Positions 35,881 to 43,840 of a DNA stretch of 64,000 bases are shown here, piece after piece. Source of the DNA: Mycolicibacter virginiensis (GTDB taxonomy: Bacteria; Actinomycetota; Actinomycetes; Mycobacteriales; Mycobacteriaceae); assembly GCF_022374935.2 (NCBI RefSeq), contig NZ_CP092430.2, positions 2,976,001 to 3,040,000 of the forward strand, written 5' to 3'. Position 1 is the first letter of the stretch, and each line of letters opens with the position of its first letter. The notes under the pieces are model-generated. The model saw nothing but the letters and a program-made list of their open reading frames with translations, was not told the DNA's origin and did not search any database. Position numbers and translations under genes: made by a program.

Positions 35881-36747
35881 TTAGTCGGCGATGACGGCCA
35901 AGCCGTCCGTGATCGCCATTTCACCGGCGCCTACGCGCGCAGTCTCGAATGCGTACGTCGTGGCGCCGTCGCCGCGACCGCTGGTCCAGATCCGGGTCTC
36001 CAGGTCGTCGCCGGGCAGCACCATCTTGGAGAACCGCACCGCCAATCGCCGTAGCCGGCTGACATCTGAGCCGGCCACCTCGGTGAGCACCGCCCAAGAC
36101 GTGAACGCCATGGTGCACAGGCCGTGCGCGATGATCCCTGGCAGTCCGGCGTCGCGGGCGACTTCCTCGTCCAGGTGGATCGGCATCGGATCACCCGCGG
36201 CCGGCCCGTAGCGGAACGTCTGGTCGTGGTCGACGTGTTGGACGACCTTGGCCACCGGCGCCTGCTCGCGCAGTGCGTCGTCGAACTTGTGTCCGGGGCT
36301 GAGCTCGCCGATTCTTTTGCCCGCATTGTGTCCGCGGAAGAAGCAGGTCACGTACTGCTCGTTGACCAGTTCGCCTTCCTCGGTGCGGCATTCGAGCAGA
36401 ATCGCCGCGCGGGTGCCCTTCTCCAGTCCTTCGTAGCCGATCATCTTGCCGCGGGAGACCAGCTTGTCTCCCGGTCGGATGGGCCGGTGGAACCAGAAAT
36501 CCTGCTCGCCGTGTACCACCCGCGGGATCAGCTCGACCGGTGCCACCTCCACGGCTGGGACCAGTAGTGACTCGAACACCGGCACAATCCCAAACACCGG
36601 CGGCGCGAGGTCGCCACTGCGGTGCGCGGCGATCGGGTCGTTGGTCGCCTCGGCGTACTCGACGATCCGTTCCCGGGTGACGTCGAAGTGGTCCTCGTCG
36701 CTCCACTTGTCCAGCCCGGCGTCGTCGAATGCCAGATCGTCGTCCAT
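35881..36747 (-). CDS. MaoC-like double hot-dog enoyl-CoA hydratase
   Basis: A 288-residue protein with two hot-dog repeats. The second carries the hydratase-2 catalytic region (YGPAAGDPMPIHLDEEVARDAGLPGIIAHG), with the Asp and His used in (R)-specific enoyl-CoA hydration. The first repeat (about 1-140) is degenerate, as in eukaryotic hydratase 2. It hydrates a 2-enoyl-CoA formed by an acyl-CoA dehydrogenase in such pathways; FadE21 and the SDR in the same set are obvious partners. Starts 11 nt after the SRPBCC gene. Confidence 0.88.
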   Translation of the reverse strand: MDDDLAFDDAGLDKWSDEDHFDVTRERIVEYAEATNDPIAAHRSGDLAPPVFGIVPVFESLLVPAVEVAPVELIPRVVHGEQDFWFHRPIRPGDKLVSRGKMIGYEGLEKGTRAAILLECRTEEGELVNEQYVTCFFRGHNAGKRIGELSPGHKFDDALREQAPVAKVVQHVDHDQTFRYGPAAGDPMPIHLDEEVARDAGLPGIIAHGLCTMAFTSWAVLTEVAGSDVSRLRRLAVRFSKMVLPGDDLETRIWTSGRGDGATTYAFETARVGAGEMAITDGLAVIAD

Positions 36748-36758
36748 CTCAGGCCGCC

Positions 36759-37211
36759 TCAGACCGCCGACGCGGCCAGCGCCTCGAGCTGGGCGAGGGT
36801 TTTGTCGAGTTGCTTGGCGCCGTCCTTCTCGACCGCCTTGCCCAGCGCACCCTTGATCAGCGCGCCCTCGAAGTCGCCGGCCACGCTGAATTGGGAACCG
36901 TCACCGTCGGGCGTGACCGTGAAGTCGAAGCGGCACTTCACCCCCGCCATGCCGGTGCCCGACAGCGTCAGACTGCGTGGGTACCCGTCCTTATCAATGA
37001 CCTTCTCGACGGTCCATTCGATCTTGTTCGCCATCCCGAGCATGACGATCTTGGCCGTCAACGTCGAACCCGGCGCCAAGGCCGCAGGCGGCTCGGTGAG
37101 CCACTTTTCGTGGATGGTGAACCACTTGTCCCAGCTGGACAGGTCGCTGATGGTGTCCCACAACGCGTTCGGGCTGACGGCAAGGCTTTTGGTGGCTTCG
37201 ATGTGTCCCAT
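36759..37211 (-). CDS. SRPBCC (START-like) protein, second Rv0910-type copy
   Basis: A 150-residue START-like protein. IEATKSLAVSPNALWDTISDLSSWDKWFTIHEKW opens the fold and GDFEGALIKGALGKAVEKDGAKQLDKTLAQLEAL is the C-terminal helix. It may bind a hydrophobic CoA-linked intermediate or carry it between the enzymes encoded around it. It is located 27 nt after the thiolase and 11 nt before the MaoC-like gene, clearly in their operon. GAGGAG precedes ATG 37211. Confidence 0.8.
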   Translation of the reverse strand: MGHIEATKSLAVSPNALWDTISDLSSWDKWFTIHEKWLTEPPAALAPGSTLTAKIVMLGMANKIEWTVEKVIDKDGYPRSLTLSGTGMAGVKCRFDFTVTPDGDGSQFSVAGDFEGALIKGALGKAVEKDGAKQLDKTLAQLEALAASAV

Positions 37212-37238
37212 GGGATGTTCTCCTCGGTTGTCGATGGT

Positions 37239-38444
37239 TTAGCGCTCGGCGCGCTGGTAGGCGGTGACCACGGCGGCGCCGCCGAGGCCGATGTTGTGTT
37301 GCAGCGCGGCGGTGACACCGGTGACCTGACGCTTGTCGGCGTCACCACGGAGCTGCCAGGTCAGTTCGGAGCACTGCGCCAGGCCGGTGGCCCCCAGCGG
37401 GTGTCCCTTCGAGATCAGGCCGCCGGACGGGTTGACGACCCAGCGACCGCCGTAGGTGGTGTCGCCGTCGTCGATCAGCCTGGGCGCGTCACCCTCGGCG
37501 CAGAGCCCCAGCGCTTCGTAGAGCAGCAGCTCGTTGGCGGAGAAGCAGTCGTGCAGTTCGATCACCTGGAAGTCTTCCGGCCCCAGGCCGGACTGCTGGT
37601 AGACACGTTGCGCGGCTTGCACATTCATGTCGTAGCCGATCAAGTTCTTGGCGGAGCCGTCGAAGGTGGAGCCGAAGTCGGTGGTCATCGCCTGCCCGAC
37701 GATTTCGACAGCCCGCCCGGACAGGCCGTGCTTGTCGACGAACGCCTCGCTGGCCAGGATCGCCGCCCCGGAGCCGTCCGAGGTCGGCGAGCACTGGAGC
37801 TTGGTGAGCGGGTCGTAGATCATCCGCGAGCCCAGGATGTCGTCGAGGCTGTATTCGTCCTGGAACTGGGCGTAGGGGTTGTTGACCGAATGCTTGTGGT
37901 TCTTGTAGCCGATCTTGGCGAAATGCTCGGCGGTGGAGCCGTGTTGCTTGATGTGCTCGCGGCCGGCGGCGCCGAACATCCACGGCGCCACCGGGAACAA
38001 CACCTCAGAAATCTCGGCCAGCGCGAGCACATGCTTTTCCATCGGCTGGGCGCGGTCGTCGTAGGTAGACCCCAGCGAGCCGGGCTTCATCTTCTCGAAG
38101 CCCAGCGCGATGGTGCAGTCGGCCAGCCCGCCCCGGATCGCCTGTGCAGCAAGGTAGAGCGCGGTCGAGCCGGTGGAACAGTTGTTGTTGACGTTGACGA
38201 CCGGGATCCCGGTCAAGCCCAACTCGTACAGCGCTCGCTGCCCGGAAGTGGACTCGCCGTAGACATAGCCGACGTAGCCCTGTTCCACCTCGCGGTAGTC
38301 GATCCCGGCATCGGCCAGCGCCTTGGTGCCGGATTCCCGGGCCATGTCGGGGTAGTCCCAGGCCGATCCGTCGTCGTTCTGTCGTCGGCCCGGCTTCTCG
38401 AACTTCGTCATCCCGACGCCGATCACATACACCTTGTTCGCCAT
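37239..38444 (-). CDS. ltp1: Lipid-transfer-protein-type thiolase (Ltp1-like)
   Basis: A 401-residue SCP2-thiolase-like protein. The nucleophile is Cys89 in [13 protein letters not shown], and [14 protein letters not shown] near the C-terminus gives the catalytic-loop His. Members of this branch cleave 3-ketoacyl-CoA or act as aldol lyases in sterol side-chain degradation. ATG 38444 has AAAGGAAA upstream. It is first in the leftward set Ltp-SRPBCC-MaoC-SDR-FadE. In M. tuberculosis ltp1 and fadE21 are neighbours (from memory), so three genes lie between them here. Confidence 0.88.
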   Translation of the reverse strand: MANKVYVIGVGMTKFEKPGRRQNDDGSAWDYPDMARESGTKALADAGIDYREVEQGYVGYVYGESTSGQRALYELGLTGIPVVNVNNNCSTGSTALYLAAQAIRGGLADCTIALGFEKMKPGSLGSTYDDRAQPMEKHVLALAEISEVLFPVAPWMFGAAGREHIKQHGSTAEHFAKIGYKNHKHSVNNPYAQFQDEYSLDDILGSRMIYDPLTKLQCSPTSDGSGAAILASEAFVDKHGLSGRAVEIVGQAMTTDFGSTFDGSAKNLIGYDMNVQAAQRVYQQSGLGPEDFQVIELHDCFSANELLLYEALGLCAEGDAPRLIDDGDTTYGGRWVVNPSGGLISKGHPLGATGLAQCSELTWQLRGDADKRQVTGVTAALQHNIGLGGAAVVTAYQRAER

Positions 38445-38560
38445 GGTTTCCTTTCGCCTCCGACCAGTGACTGGAAACATACAGGCCTGATTGCATCTAT
38501 ACAAGGGTGCGCAGAGAGGCGCCAGAGCACGACAGTGCGGTGTGTTGTCGACCTGCGAAA

Positions 38561-39196
38561 TCAGTCGGATTGCGGCAAGACGCCGGCCGCCACCTGACGC
38601 AGGTGCACGCAGGCCCGCTCCCAACGCCGGCGGGCGCGCTGGGGATCATCGTCGACGAAATTCGACACCAGGATGCCGCGCAGCACATCCATCGCGGTGT
38701 AGACGACGTTGCGGATCTCCTTCTGCGCCGGATGCCCGGGCATCAACTGGGCGATCGCGGCAACCAGGGTCCCGTTGACGACACCCTCGACTCGCTCGAT
38801 GTGTTGCGCCAGGACCCGGTCGGTGCGGGCGGCGACCCAAAGTTCCACGGTGGCAATGAACATCGGCCCCTGGTGGGCTTCCCAGAGGAAATCCAGGGCG
38901 GTTGCCACCGGGTCCGGAATGGATCGGACCTGACCGAGCTCCCGAATGGCGGCCTGGGTGCGCTGCTGGGCCAGATGTTCGATGGCGGCGACGACGAGGT
39001 CTTCTTTCGACCGGAAGTGATGGATCTGGGCGCCCCGGGTGACGCCGGCCAGTTCGGCGATACGCGGCGTGGTGGTGCCGGAGTAGCCGTAGGTCACCAG
39101 GCTTTCGATGGTGGCGTCGAGCAGGCGGGTGCGCATCGCGGCGCTGCGCTCGGCCTGGGTGCGTCGCACCGCGGGTGCACTACTGCTCGCAGCCAT
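38561..39196 (-). CDS. TetR-family transcriptional regulator
   Basis: A 211-residue TetR-type repressor with helix-turn-helix at about 21-67 ([44 protein letters not shown]). ATG 39196 has GGTGGAGG just upstream; the longer frame to 39241 would include its likely promoter. It is 116 bp upstream of the thiolase gene on the same strand, so it is the presumptive regulator of the cluster. A 26-bp inverted-repeat candidate operator lies in its own promoter. Confidence 0.88.
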   Translation of the reverse strand: MAASSSAPAVRRTQAERSAAMRTRLLDATIESLVTYGYSGTTTPRIAELAGVTRGAQIHHFRSKEDLVVAAIEHLAQQRTQAAIRELGQVRSIPDPVATALDFLWEAHQGPMFIATVELWVAARTDRVLAQHIERVEGVVNGTLVAAIAQLMPGHPAQKEIRNVVYTAMDVLRGILVSNFVDDDPQRARRRWERACVHLRQVAAGVLPQSD

Positions 39197-39236
39197 CCCT
39201 CCACCTCCACCGGTTTCCAACCACAACTCGCGCGTC

Positions 39237-39242
39237 AGCATA
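39237..39242 (-). promoter_or_regulatory. Putative -10 of the TetR gene
   Basis: TATGCT on the minus strand, about 40 nt before ATG 39196, leaving a leader with a ribosome site. Confidence 0.45.
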
Positions 39243-39259
39243 ACTTCGCCGGGACACGT

Positions 39260-39285
39260 TTACATACGTTCTCGTTGGCATGTAA
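39260..39285. promoter_or_regulatory. Candidate TetR operator (inverted repeat)
   Basis: TTACAT and ATGTAA, perfect 6-bp arms 14 bp apart, cover the -35 position of the TetR promoter. Interior matches are partial. An autoregulatory operator is inferred. Confidence 0.45.
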
Positions 39286-39301
39286 CTATCCCAGGTAGTG
39301 C

Positions 39302-40279
39302 TCACCAGAGCATGTGCACCTGTTCGGCCCAGCCGAGCAGACTGCCCACGACCACACTCGCGCCATCGTCGGTGCGGATCCGCCCGTCGTAGTGCCCGAA
39401 GCACTGATGGGTCCCCGGCAACGGTGACCGGTGATGGAACGGGGTGAACGTCAGCTCCACCTGGTCGGAGTCGGGGGTGCGGATCGTCCACGGCCCGCTG
39501 TATTCCGGGTAGTGCCAGTCCAGTTCGGCGCCGATCTTGCTCAGTCGGCCGTCGACGCAGAGCGCGTTCTCGGTGCTGGGGGTGCCGACCGTCCACTTGC
39601 CGCCCAGCTGCAGGCCCACCGTGTGGCCGTCGGTGTGTCCGGAGGCCGCCCCCCAGTTCCACACGGTGTTGGCCGGCCAGCGCCCGCGGCCGTGGTCGAG
39701 CACACCCCACCCACCGGCGAAGTCGTAGGTGTCGCCACCGATCCGCACAACACCCGACGCCGGCCGCGCGGTGTGCTTGGCGGTGTACTGGAACCGCCGC
39801 TCGCTCCACGGCACCACGACCGCCAGCGTCTCGTGTCCGGTTGGCAGCGCGACAAACAGGTCGCCGGTCATCGGGCCGGCAGAGGTCTTGCAGGAGAACC
39901 GGATCCGGGTTCCTTCGTGCTCGGCGGCGAGGTCGATCGCGACCAGGCCACGAGCCGAGGCCGGTCCGTCGCCGAGGCTCGAAGGCAGCGTTATCCCCCA
40001 CCCGCCCGGGTGCAGACAGCTGCGGCTCACCTCACGCCCGGAATAGTCCAGGAAGAAGACGTTGCTCACCCCCAGGTAGTCGAGGTCGGCGACGGTGATC
40101 GCGATCAGGTGGGTGGGCGTTGTCACACACCAGTACTCCCACCGCTTGGTGCGGCCCCAGCCACGCAGGTTGCAGCGGTGCAGCGGTGTCCGGGTCCATC
40201 CGACGGCGGCTGGGTTCAGCAATCCGGACGCATCGCACAGTTCTACCGGCTCGGTGATCTCGCGTTCCGCGGTGGCCAT
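39302..40279 (-). CDS. DUF2804 family protein
   Basis: A 325-residue protein of the DUF2804 family, function unknown. It is rich in beta strands and Trp/Gly motifs (GWGRTKRWEYWCVTTPTHLIAITVADLDY, FAGGWGVLDHGRGRWPANTVWNWGAASG, ending GWAEQVHMLW). The pattern recalls lipocalin-like, possibly lipid-associated, folds such as in AttH-like proteins; that is a guess. ATG 40279 is 6 nt after TATAGT. Same strand as truB, but with its own promoter. Confidence 0.82.
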   Translation of the reverse strand: MATAEREITEPVELCDASGLLNPAAVGWTRTPLHRCNLRGWGRTKRWEYWCVTTPTHLIAITVADLDYLGVSNVFFLDYSGREVSRSCLHPGGWGITLPSSLGDGPASARGLVAIDLAAEHEGTRIRFSCKTSAGPMTGDLFVALPTGHETLAVVVPWSERRFQYTAKHTARPASGVVRIGGDTYDFAGGWGVLDHGRGRWPANTVWNWGAASGHTDGHTVGLQLGGKWTVGTPSTENALCVDGRLSKIGAELDWHYPEYSGPWTIRTPDSDQVELTFTPFHHRSPLPGTHQCFGHYDGRIRTDDGASVVVGSLLGWAEQVHMLW

Positions 40280-40285
40280 CGGCGG

Positions 40286-40291
40286 ACTATA
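40286..40291 (-). promoter_or_regulatory. Putative leaderless -10 of the DUF2804 gene, containing the truB stop
   Basis: TATAGT on the minus strand, 6 nt before ATG 40279. The truB stop TAG lies inside the hexamer. Confidence 0.6.
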
Positions 40292-41177
40292 GCGTCGCCG
40301 GCCGGATGACGACCACTGATTTGGTCCGCCTTCCCGAGTCCTCCAGCAGTGCGATCACCTGGCCGTCGGCGTCGGTTGCCGCGTAGATCCCGTCGATGCC
40401 TACCGGGGCCAACGGCCGGCCGTGGCTGACGTCGACTGCCTCGTCGACGCTCAGGTCCCGGCGCGGAAAAGTCTGCAGGCACGCCTCATCCAGGCTGTAG
40501 CTCAGCCGTGGGCTCTCCCCCAGTTCGTCGAGGGTGCGGGCCTGATCCAGCCCGAAGCTGCCGGCCCGGGTGCGCCGCAGCGCGGTCAGGTGTCCGCCCA
40601 CCCCCAGCTCGTTGCCCACGTCTCGGGCCAGCGCCCGGATGTAGGTTCCCGCCGAGCAGTCCACCTCGACGTCCAGATCGACGAACGGCTCGTCGCGCCG
40701 CACCGCCAACAGCTCGAAGCGCTCGATACGCACCGGCCGGGCTGGCAGTTCGACGGCGTGACCTTCGCGGGCCAACTGATAGGACCGCTTGCCGGCGACC
40801 TTGATGGCGCTGACCGCCGAGGGCACCTGCGCGATATCGCCGCGCAGTCCGGCGATCGCCGCGGCGATCTGATCGTCGGTGATGTGCGTCGCCGAAGTCG
40901 TCTCCAGCACCTCGCCTTCGGCATCCTCGGTCGAGGTGGTCTGCCCCAACCGGATGGAGGCGGCGTAAGACTTCTGCGACGCGGTCAACAACCCCAGAAT
41001 CTTGGTAGCCCGTTCGATGCCGATCACCAGCACCCCGGTGGCCATCGGGTCCAAGGTGCCGGCGTGGCCGACCTTACGAGTCCCGAAGAACCTGCGACAC
41101 CGGGAAACGACGTCGTGGCTGGTCATTCCGGCGGGCTTGTCGACGATCACCAGGCCGGCCGGCGGGGGCGTGCTCAC
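40287..41177 (-). CDS. truB: tRNA pseudouridine-55 synthase
   Basis: A 296-residue enzyme forming pseudouridine 55 in the T-loop of tRNA. The catalytic Asp43 lies in [15 protein letters not shown]; the N-terminal [16 protein letters not shown] and the central [10 protein letters not shown] are other TruB signatures. The C-terminal PUA-like domain is present. GTG 41177 overlaps the pptT stop by 4 nt, making it third in the pptH-pptT-truB operon. Confidence 0.96.
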   Translation of the reverse strand: MSTPPPAGLVIVDKPAGMTSHDVVSRCRRFFGTRKVGHAGTLDPMATGVLVIGIERATKILGLLTASQKSYAASIRLGQTTSTEDAEGEVLETTSATHITDDQIAAAIAGLRGDIAQVPSAVSAIKVAGKRSYQLAREGHAVELPARPVRIERFELLAVRRDEPFVDLDVEVDCSAGTYIRALARDVGNELGVGGHLTALRRTRAGSFGLDQARTLDELGESPRLSYSLDEACLQTFPRRDLSVDEAVDVSHGRPLAPVGIDGIYAATDADGQVIALLEDSGRRTKSVVVIRPATL

Positions 41178-41845
41178 AGCACGATCGCCGTCAGCACCAG
41201 GCCGCCCGCCACCGACCAGCGTCCGCGCAGCTCTGTCAGCGGAGGTCCGGACAGCGCCGCGGGATCGATCAGGATGCGAGAGACGAACGCACCGGACGTT
41301 TCGTCAGTAAGAGTGAAAGTGATGTGGGCGTCCTCGAAGCCCAACCACCGCCTGGTCAGCGGGAACCACACCTTGTAGGTGGCTTCTTTGGCGCAGAACA
41401 GAATTCGGTCCCAATGCCTGTCTTGCGGCAGTGCTGCGAGTTCGTCACGTTCGACAGGCAGGCTGACCGCCTTGAGAACGCCGTCGGGCAGCACGTCGTG
41501 CGGTTCGGCGTCGATACCCACCGATCGCACGTCGCCACTGCGACCCACCACCGCACCGCGGAAGCCCGCGCAATGCGTCAGACTGCCGACAACGCCGGCG
41601 GGCCACGTGGGCTCGCCCTTGTCCCCCTTGAGAATCGGGACCGGCGGGTGCCCCAGCTCTTCCAACGCCAGCCGAGCGCAGTAGCGTGCCGTGATGAATT
41701 CGTTGCGGCGCTTGGCAACCGAACGGGCAACCAGCGGCTCTTCCTCGGGCAGCGGAGCCAGCCCGGGCGGATCGTCGTAGCGTTCGGCCCAGGCCAGCGA
41801 ACCCGTCGGCGCTCCTTCAAGCACCTTGTCCAGCAGCTTGCTCAT
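41174..41845 (-). CDS. pptT: 4'-phosphopantetheinyl transferase PptT
   Basis: A 223-residue Sfp-type transferase that loads phosphopantetheine from CoA onto carrier proteins of mycolate, polyketide and siderophore synthesis. Magnesium ligands Asp112 and Glu114 are in [16 protein letters not shown] and Glu154 in [12 protein letters not shown], with Lys158. GSLTHCAGF is also typical. Essential in M. tuberculosis. ATG 41845 overlaps the pptH stop as ATGA. The longer open frame is rejected as a shadow of pptH. Confidence 0.96.
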   Translation of the reverse strand: MSKLLDKVLEGAPTGSLAWAERYDDPPGLAPLPEEEPLVARSVAKRRNEFITARYCARLALEELGHPPVPILKGDKGEPTWPAGVVGSLTHCAGFRGAVVGRSGDVRSVGIDAEPHDVLPDGVLKAVSLPVERDELAALPQDRHWDRILFCAKEATYKVWFPLTRRWLGFEDAHITFTLTDETSGAFVSRILIDPAALSGPPLTELRGRWSVAGGLVLTAIVL

Positions 41846-42807
41846 CGCGCCTGCCGCTGACGTAGCCGTTCGGCGAACTTCGCACTGGCCTCGCGCATCT
41901 CGTCGGTGATGGCGAAGTGGCCGCCGAACTCGTTGAGGTAGCCGGGCGGGTAGTGCGGCTCGGGCAGGATCTGGCGCAGCCACCGGTGCGGCTGACGGCG
42001 GCGCCATTCCCGCGGGTAGCCCACCGAGACCTCTTCGAAGCGCACGCCGTCGTAGTAGGTGGTGCGCGGGATGTGCAGGTGGCCGTAGACCGAACAGGTC
42101 GCGTTGTAGCGCGTATGCCAGTCGGCGGTTTCGACGGTGCCGCACCACAGCGAGAACTCCGGATAAAACAGTGCGTCGCAGGGCTGGCGCACCATCGGGA
42201 AATGGTTGACCAGCACGGTCGGGGTCATCCAGTCGAGGTCTTCGAGCCGCTTACGGGTGGCCACCACCCGGTCGCGACACCATGCGTCGCGGGTGCCGTA
42301 GGGCTCGGGCGACAGCAGGAACTCATCGGTGGCGACCACGTTGTTCTGCCGCGCAATGGCCAGACCCTCGGCCTTGCTCGTCGCTCCGGCCGGCAGGAAC
42401 GTGTAGTCGTAGAGCAGGAACATCGGCGCGATGGTGGCGGGTCCACCCTGCTCGGTCCAGACCGGAAAGGGGTGCTCGGGGGTGATGACGCCCATCTGGT
42501 CGCACATGTCGACCAGATAGTCGTAGCGGGAACGGCCGAATATCTGCATCGGGTCCTTGTTGGTGGTCCACAGCTCGTGGTTTCCGGGGACCCAGATCAC
42601 CTTCGCGAACCGCTTGCGCAGCAGATCCAGCGCCCAACGAATCTCGTCGGTGCGCTCCGCAACATCCCCGGCGACGATCAGCCAGTCGTCACCGGTGACC
42701 GGATGCAGCGCCTCGGTGATCGGCTTGTTGCCCAGGTGGCCGGTGTGCAAGTCAGAGATCGCCCACAGAGTTGGGCCATCTGCGGCCCTGCGCTCGTGGG
42801 TGGTCAC
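41842..42807 (-). CDS. pptH: Metallophosphoesterase, phosphopantetheinyl hydrolase PptH
   Basis: A 321-residue calcineurin-like phosphoesterase. The metal-site motifs are ISDLHTGHLGN, VAGDVAE, WVPGNHELW, LVNHFPM and YGHLHIPRT, complete and in order. The M. tuberculosis homologue (Rv2795c) removes phosphopantetheine from carrier proteins and so opposes PptT, with which it is co-transcribed; the ATGA overlap with pptT agrees. Start GTG 42807 lies 8 nt after TACGCT, and a 56-bp tandem repeat array begins at the next base, so the -35 region is repeat DNA. Confidence 0.95.
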   Translation of the reverse strand: MTTHERRAADGPTLWAISDLHTGHLGNKPITEALHPVTGDDWLIVAGDVAERTDEIRWALDLLRKRFAKVIWVPGNHELWTTNKDPMQIFGRSRYDYLVDMCDQMGVITPEHPFPVWTEQGGPATIAPMFLLYDYTFLPAGATSKAEGLAIARQNNVVATDEFLLSPEPYGTRDAWCRDRVVATRKRLEDLDWMTPTVLVNHFPMVRQPCDALFYPEFSLWCGTVETADWHTRYNATCSVYGHLHIPRTTYYDGVRFEEVSVGYPREWRRRQPHRWLRQILPEPHYPPGYLNEFGGHFAITDEMREASAKFAERLRQRQAR

Positions 42808-42815
42808 GGGGATTC

Positions 42816-42821
42816 AGCGTA
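42816..42821 (-). promoter_or_regulatory. Putative leaderless -10 of the pptH-pptT-truB operon
   Basis: TACGCT on the minus strand, 8 nt before GTG 42807. The repeat array starts at 42822, directly upstream. Confidence 0.55.
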
Positions 42822-43144
42822 GCGGCGATCGCGAGAGCGGCGGAGCCGGGCGAAGCGGGTCGCCGCCATTTAGCCGAGCGGCGATCGCGAGAGCGGCGGA
42901 GCCGGGCGAAGCGGGTCGCCGCCATTTAGCCGAGCGGCGATCGCGAGAGCGGCGGAGCCGGGCGAAGCGGGTCGCCGCCATTTAGCCGAGCGGCGATCGC
43001 GAGAGCGGCGGAGCCGGGCGAAGCGGGTCGCCGCCATTTAGCCGAGCGGCGATCGCGAGAGCGGCGGAGCCGGGCGAAGCGGGTCGCCGCCACCAGCACC
43101 GCGGCGATCGCGAGAGCGGCCGGGCGAAGCGGGTCGCCGCCATC
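42822..43144. repeat. 56-bp tandem repeat array (five perfect copies and a diverged sixth)
   Basis: Units begin at 42822, 42878, 42934, 42990 and 43046 with exact 56-bp period. A sixth, lacking five bases and with a changed junction, begins at 43101. Each unit starts GCGGCGATCGCG and contains GAAGCGGGTCGCCGCC; the unit ends GCGGCGA and TCGCCGC are an inverted repeat able to form a stem. The spacer between units reads ATTTAGCCGA. The array lies between divergent pptH and a secreted-protein gene. It resembles a mycobacterial interspersed (MIRU/VNTR-like) locus. Identical copies imply recent expansion. Not CRISPR: there are no unique spacers. Confidence 0.95.
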
Positions 43145-43251
43145 GGCACAGTGGGCATACAGAATTAGAACGTGTTCTCGCCTTCGGGGCAGTGGGCGGC
43201 GCCACAACTTGTACACTCCCGGCAGAACACCGGGCGGAAGCGAGGAGTGTC
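43145..43251 (+). promoter_or_regulatory. Promoter region of the DUF3558-like gene
   Basis: TACACT at 43212-43217 with TTG just before it is a good -10 about 35 nt upstream of ATG 43252. AGAAC-GT-GTTCT at 43167-43178 is a short inverted repeat of unknown use. GAGGAG at 43242-43247 is the ribosome site. Confidence 0.45.
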
Positions 43252-43836
43252 ATGCTCACCAAACTGCGTCTTATCACCGCGCTGGGGGCGCTGGTGATGG
43301 CCGTCGTGATGGTCTGGCAACAGACACCTCCGAACGACGACGTCGCCGGCGGGCCCGGGGTACAGCTGCGCTCCACGGCGATTCCGCTGGCACCCCCGAC
43401 GTCCTCGAGTAAAGCGGTCAATCTGACCAACCCGCGGCCCTTCGACGCCTGCGAGGACATTCCCTATGACGTCATCGCACAGTTGGGGTTGGCGTTCACG
43501 CCGCCCAAGCCGGTCGAGGGCGTGCGCTGCGAATTCGACGCCGGCAACTACCAGATGGCCGTTGAGACGTTTGTGTGGCGCAGCTACGACGAGTCGATTC
43601 CGGCCGACGCGATCGAGATGGACATCAACGGGCACCGGGCGGCGCAGTTCTGGGTGATGAAGCCCACCGAGTGGAACAACCGGTGGTGGTTCTCCTGCAT
43701 GGTGGCGTTCAAGACCAGCTACGGGTTGATCCAGCAGTCGCTGTACTACTCGCCGGTGTACTCCAACCCGGACGTGGACTGCCCCACCGAGAACCTGATG
43801 CGCGCCCACCAGCTGGCCCCGCACTACAAGTACTGA
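43252..43836 (+). CDS. Secreted/anchored protein, DUF3558-like (Rv2799-like)
   Basis: A 194-residue exported protein. One N-terminal hydrophobic helix (about 6-22) without a clear cleavage site or lipobox suggests a membrane anchor. The mature domain has four Cys (DACEDIP, GVRCEFDAGNYQ, FSCMVAF, DVDCPTENL) and the RPFDACEDIPYDVIAQLGL pattern of the DUF3558 family. Function unknown. ATG 43252 has GAGGAG 5 nt upstream. The following CocE-type hydrolase begins 4 nt after its stop, the same arrangement as Rv2799-Rv2800. Confidence 0.8.
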   Translation: MLTKLRLITALGALVMAVVMVWQQTPPNDDVAGGPGVQLRSTAIPLAPPTSSSKAVNLTNPRPFDACEDIPYDVIAQLGLAFTPPKPVEGVRCEFDAGNYQMAVETFVWRSYDESIPADAIEMDINGHRAAQFWVMKPTEWNNRWWFSCMVAFKTSYGLIQQSLYYSPVYSNPDVDCPTENLMRAHQLAPHYKY

Positions 43837-43840
43837 TCGC

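Noticed and set aside
42822..43144. Possible CRISPR array
   Set aside because: The repeats are contiguous with constant 10-nt junctions and no unique spacers; no cas genes occur.
43167..43178. SOS box
   Set aside because: AGAAC and GTTCT are separated by 2 bp, not the 4 bp of the mycobacterial LexA site (GAAC-N4-GTTC).
42926..43216. Long open frame through the repeat array on the minus strand
   Set aside because: 56 is not a multiple of three, so the frame merely reads the repeat in rotating phases; no start or ribosome site.
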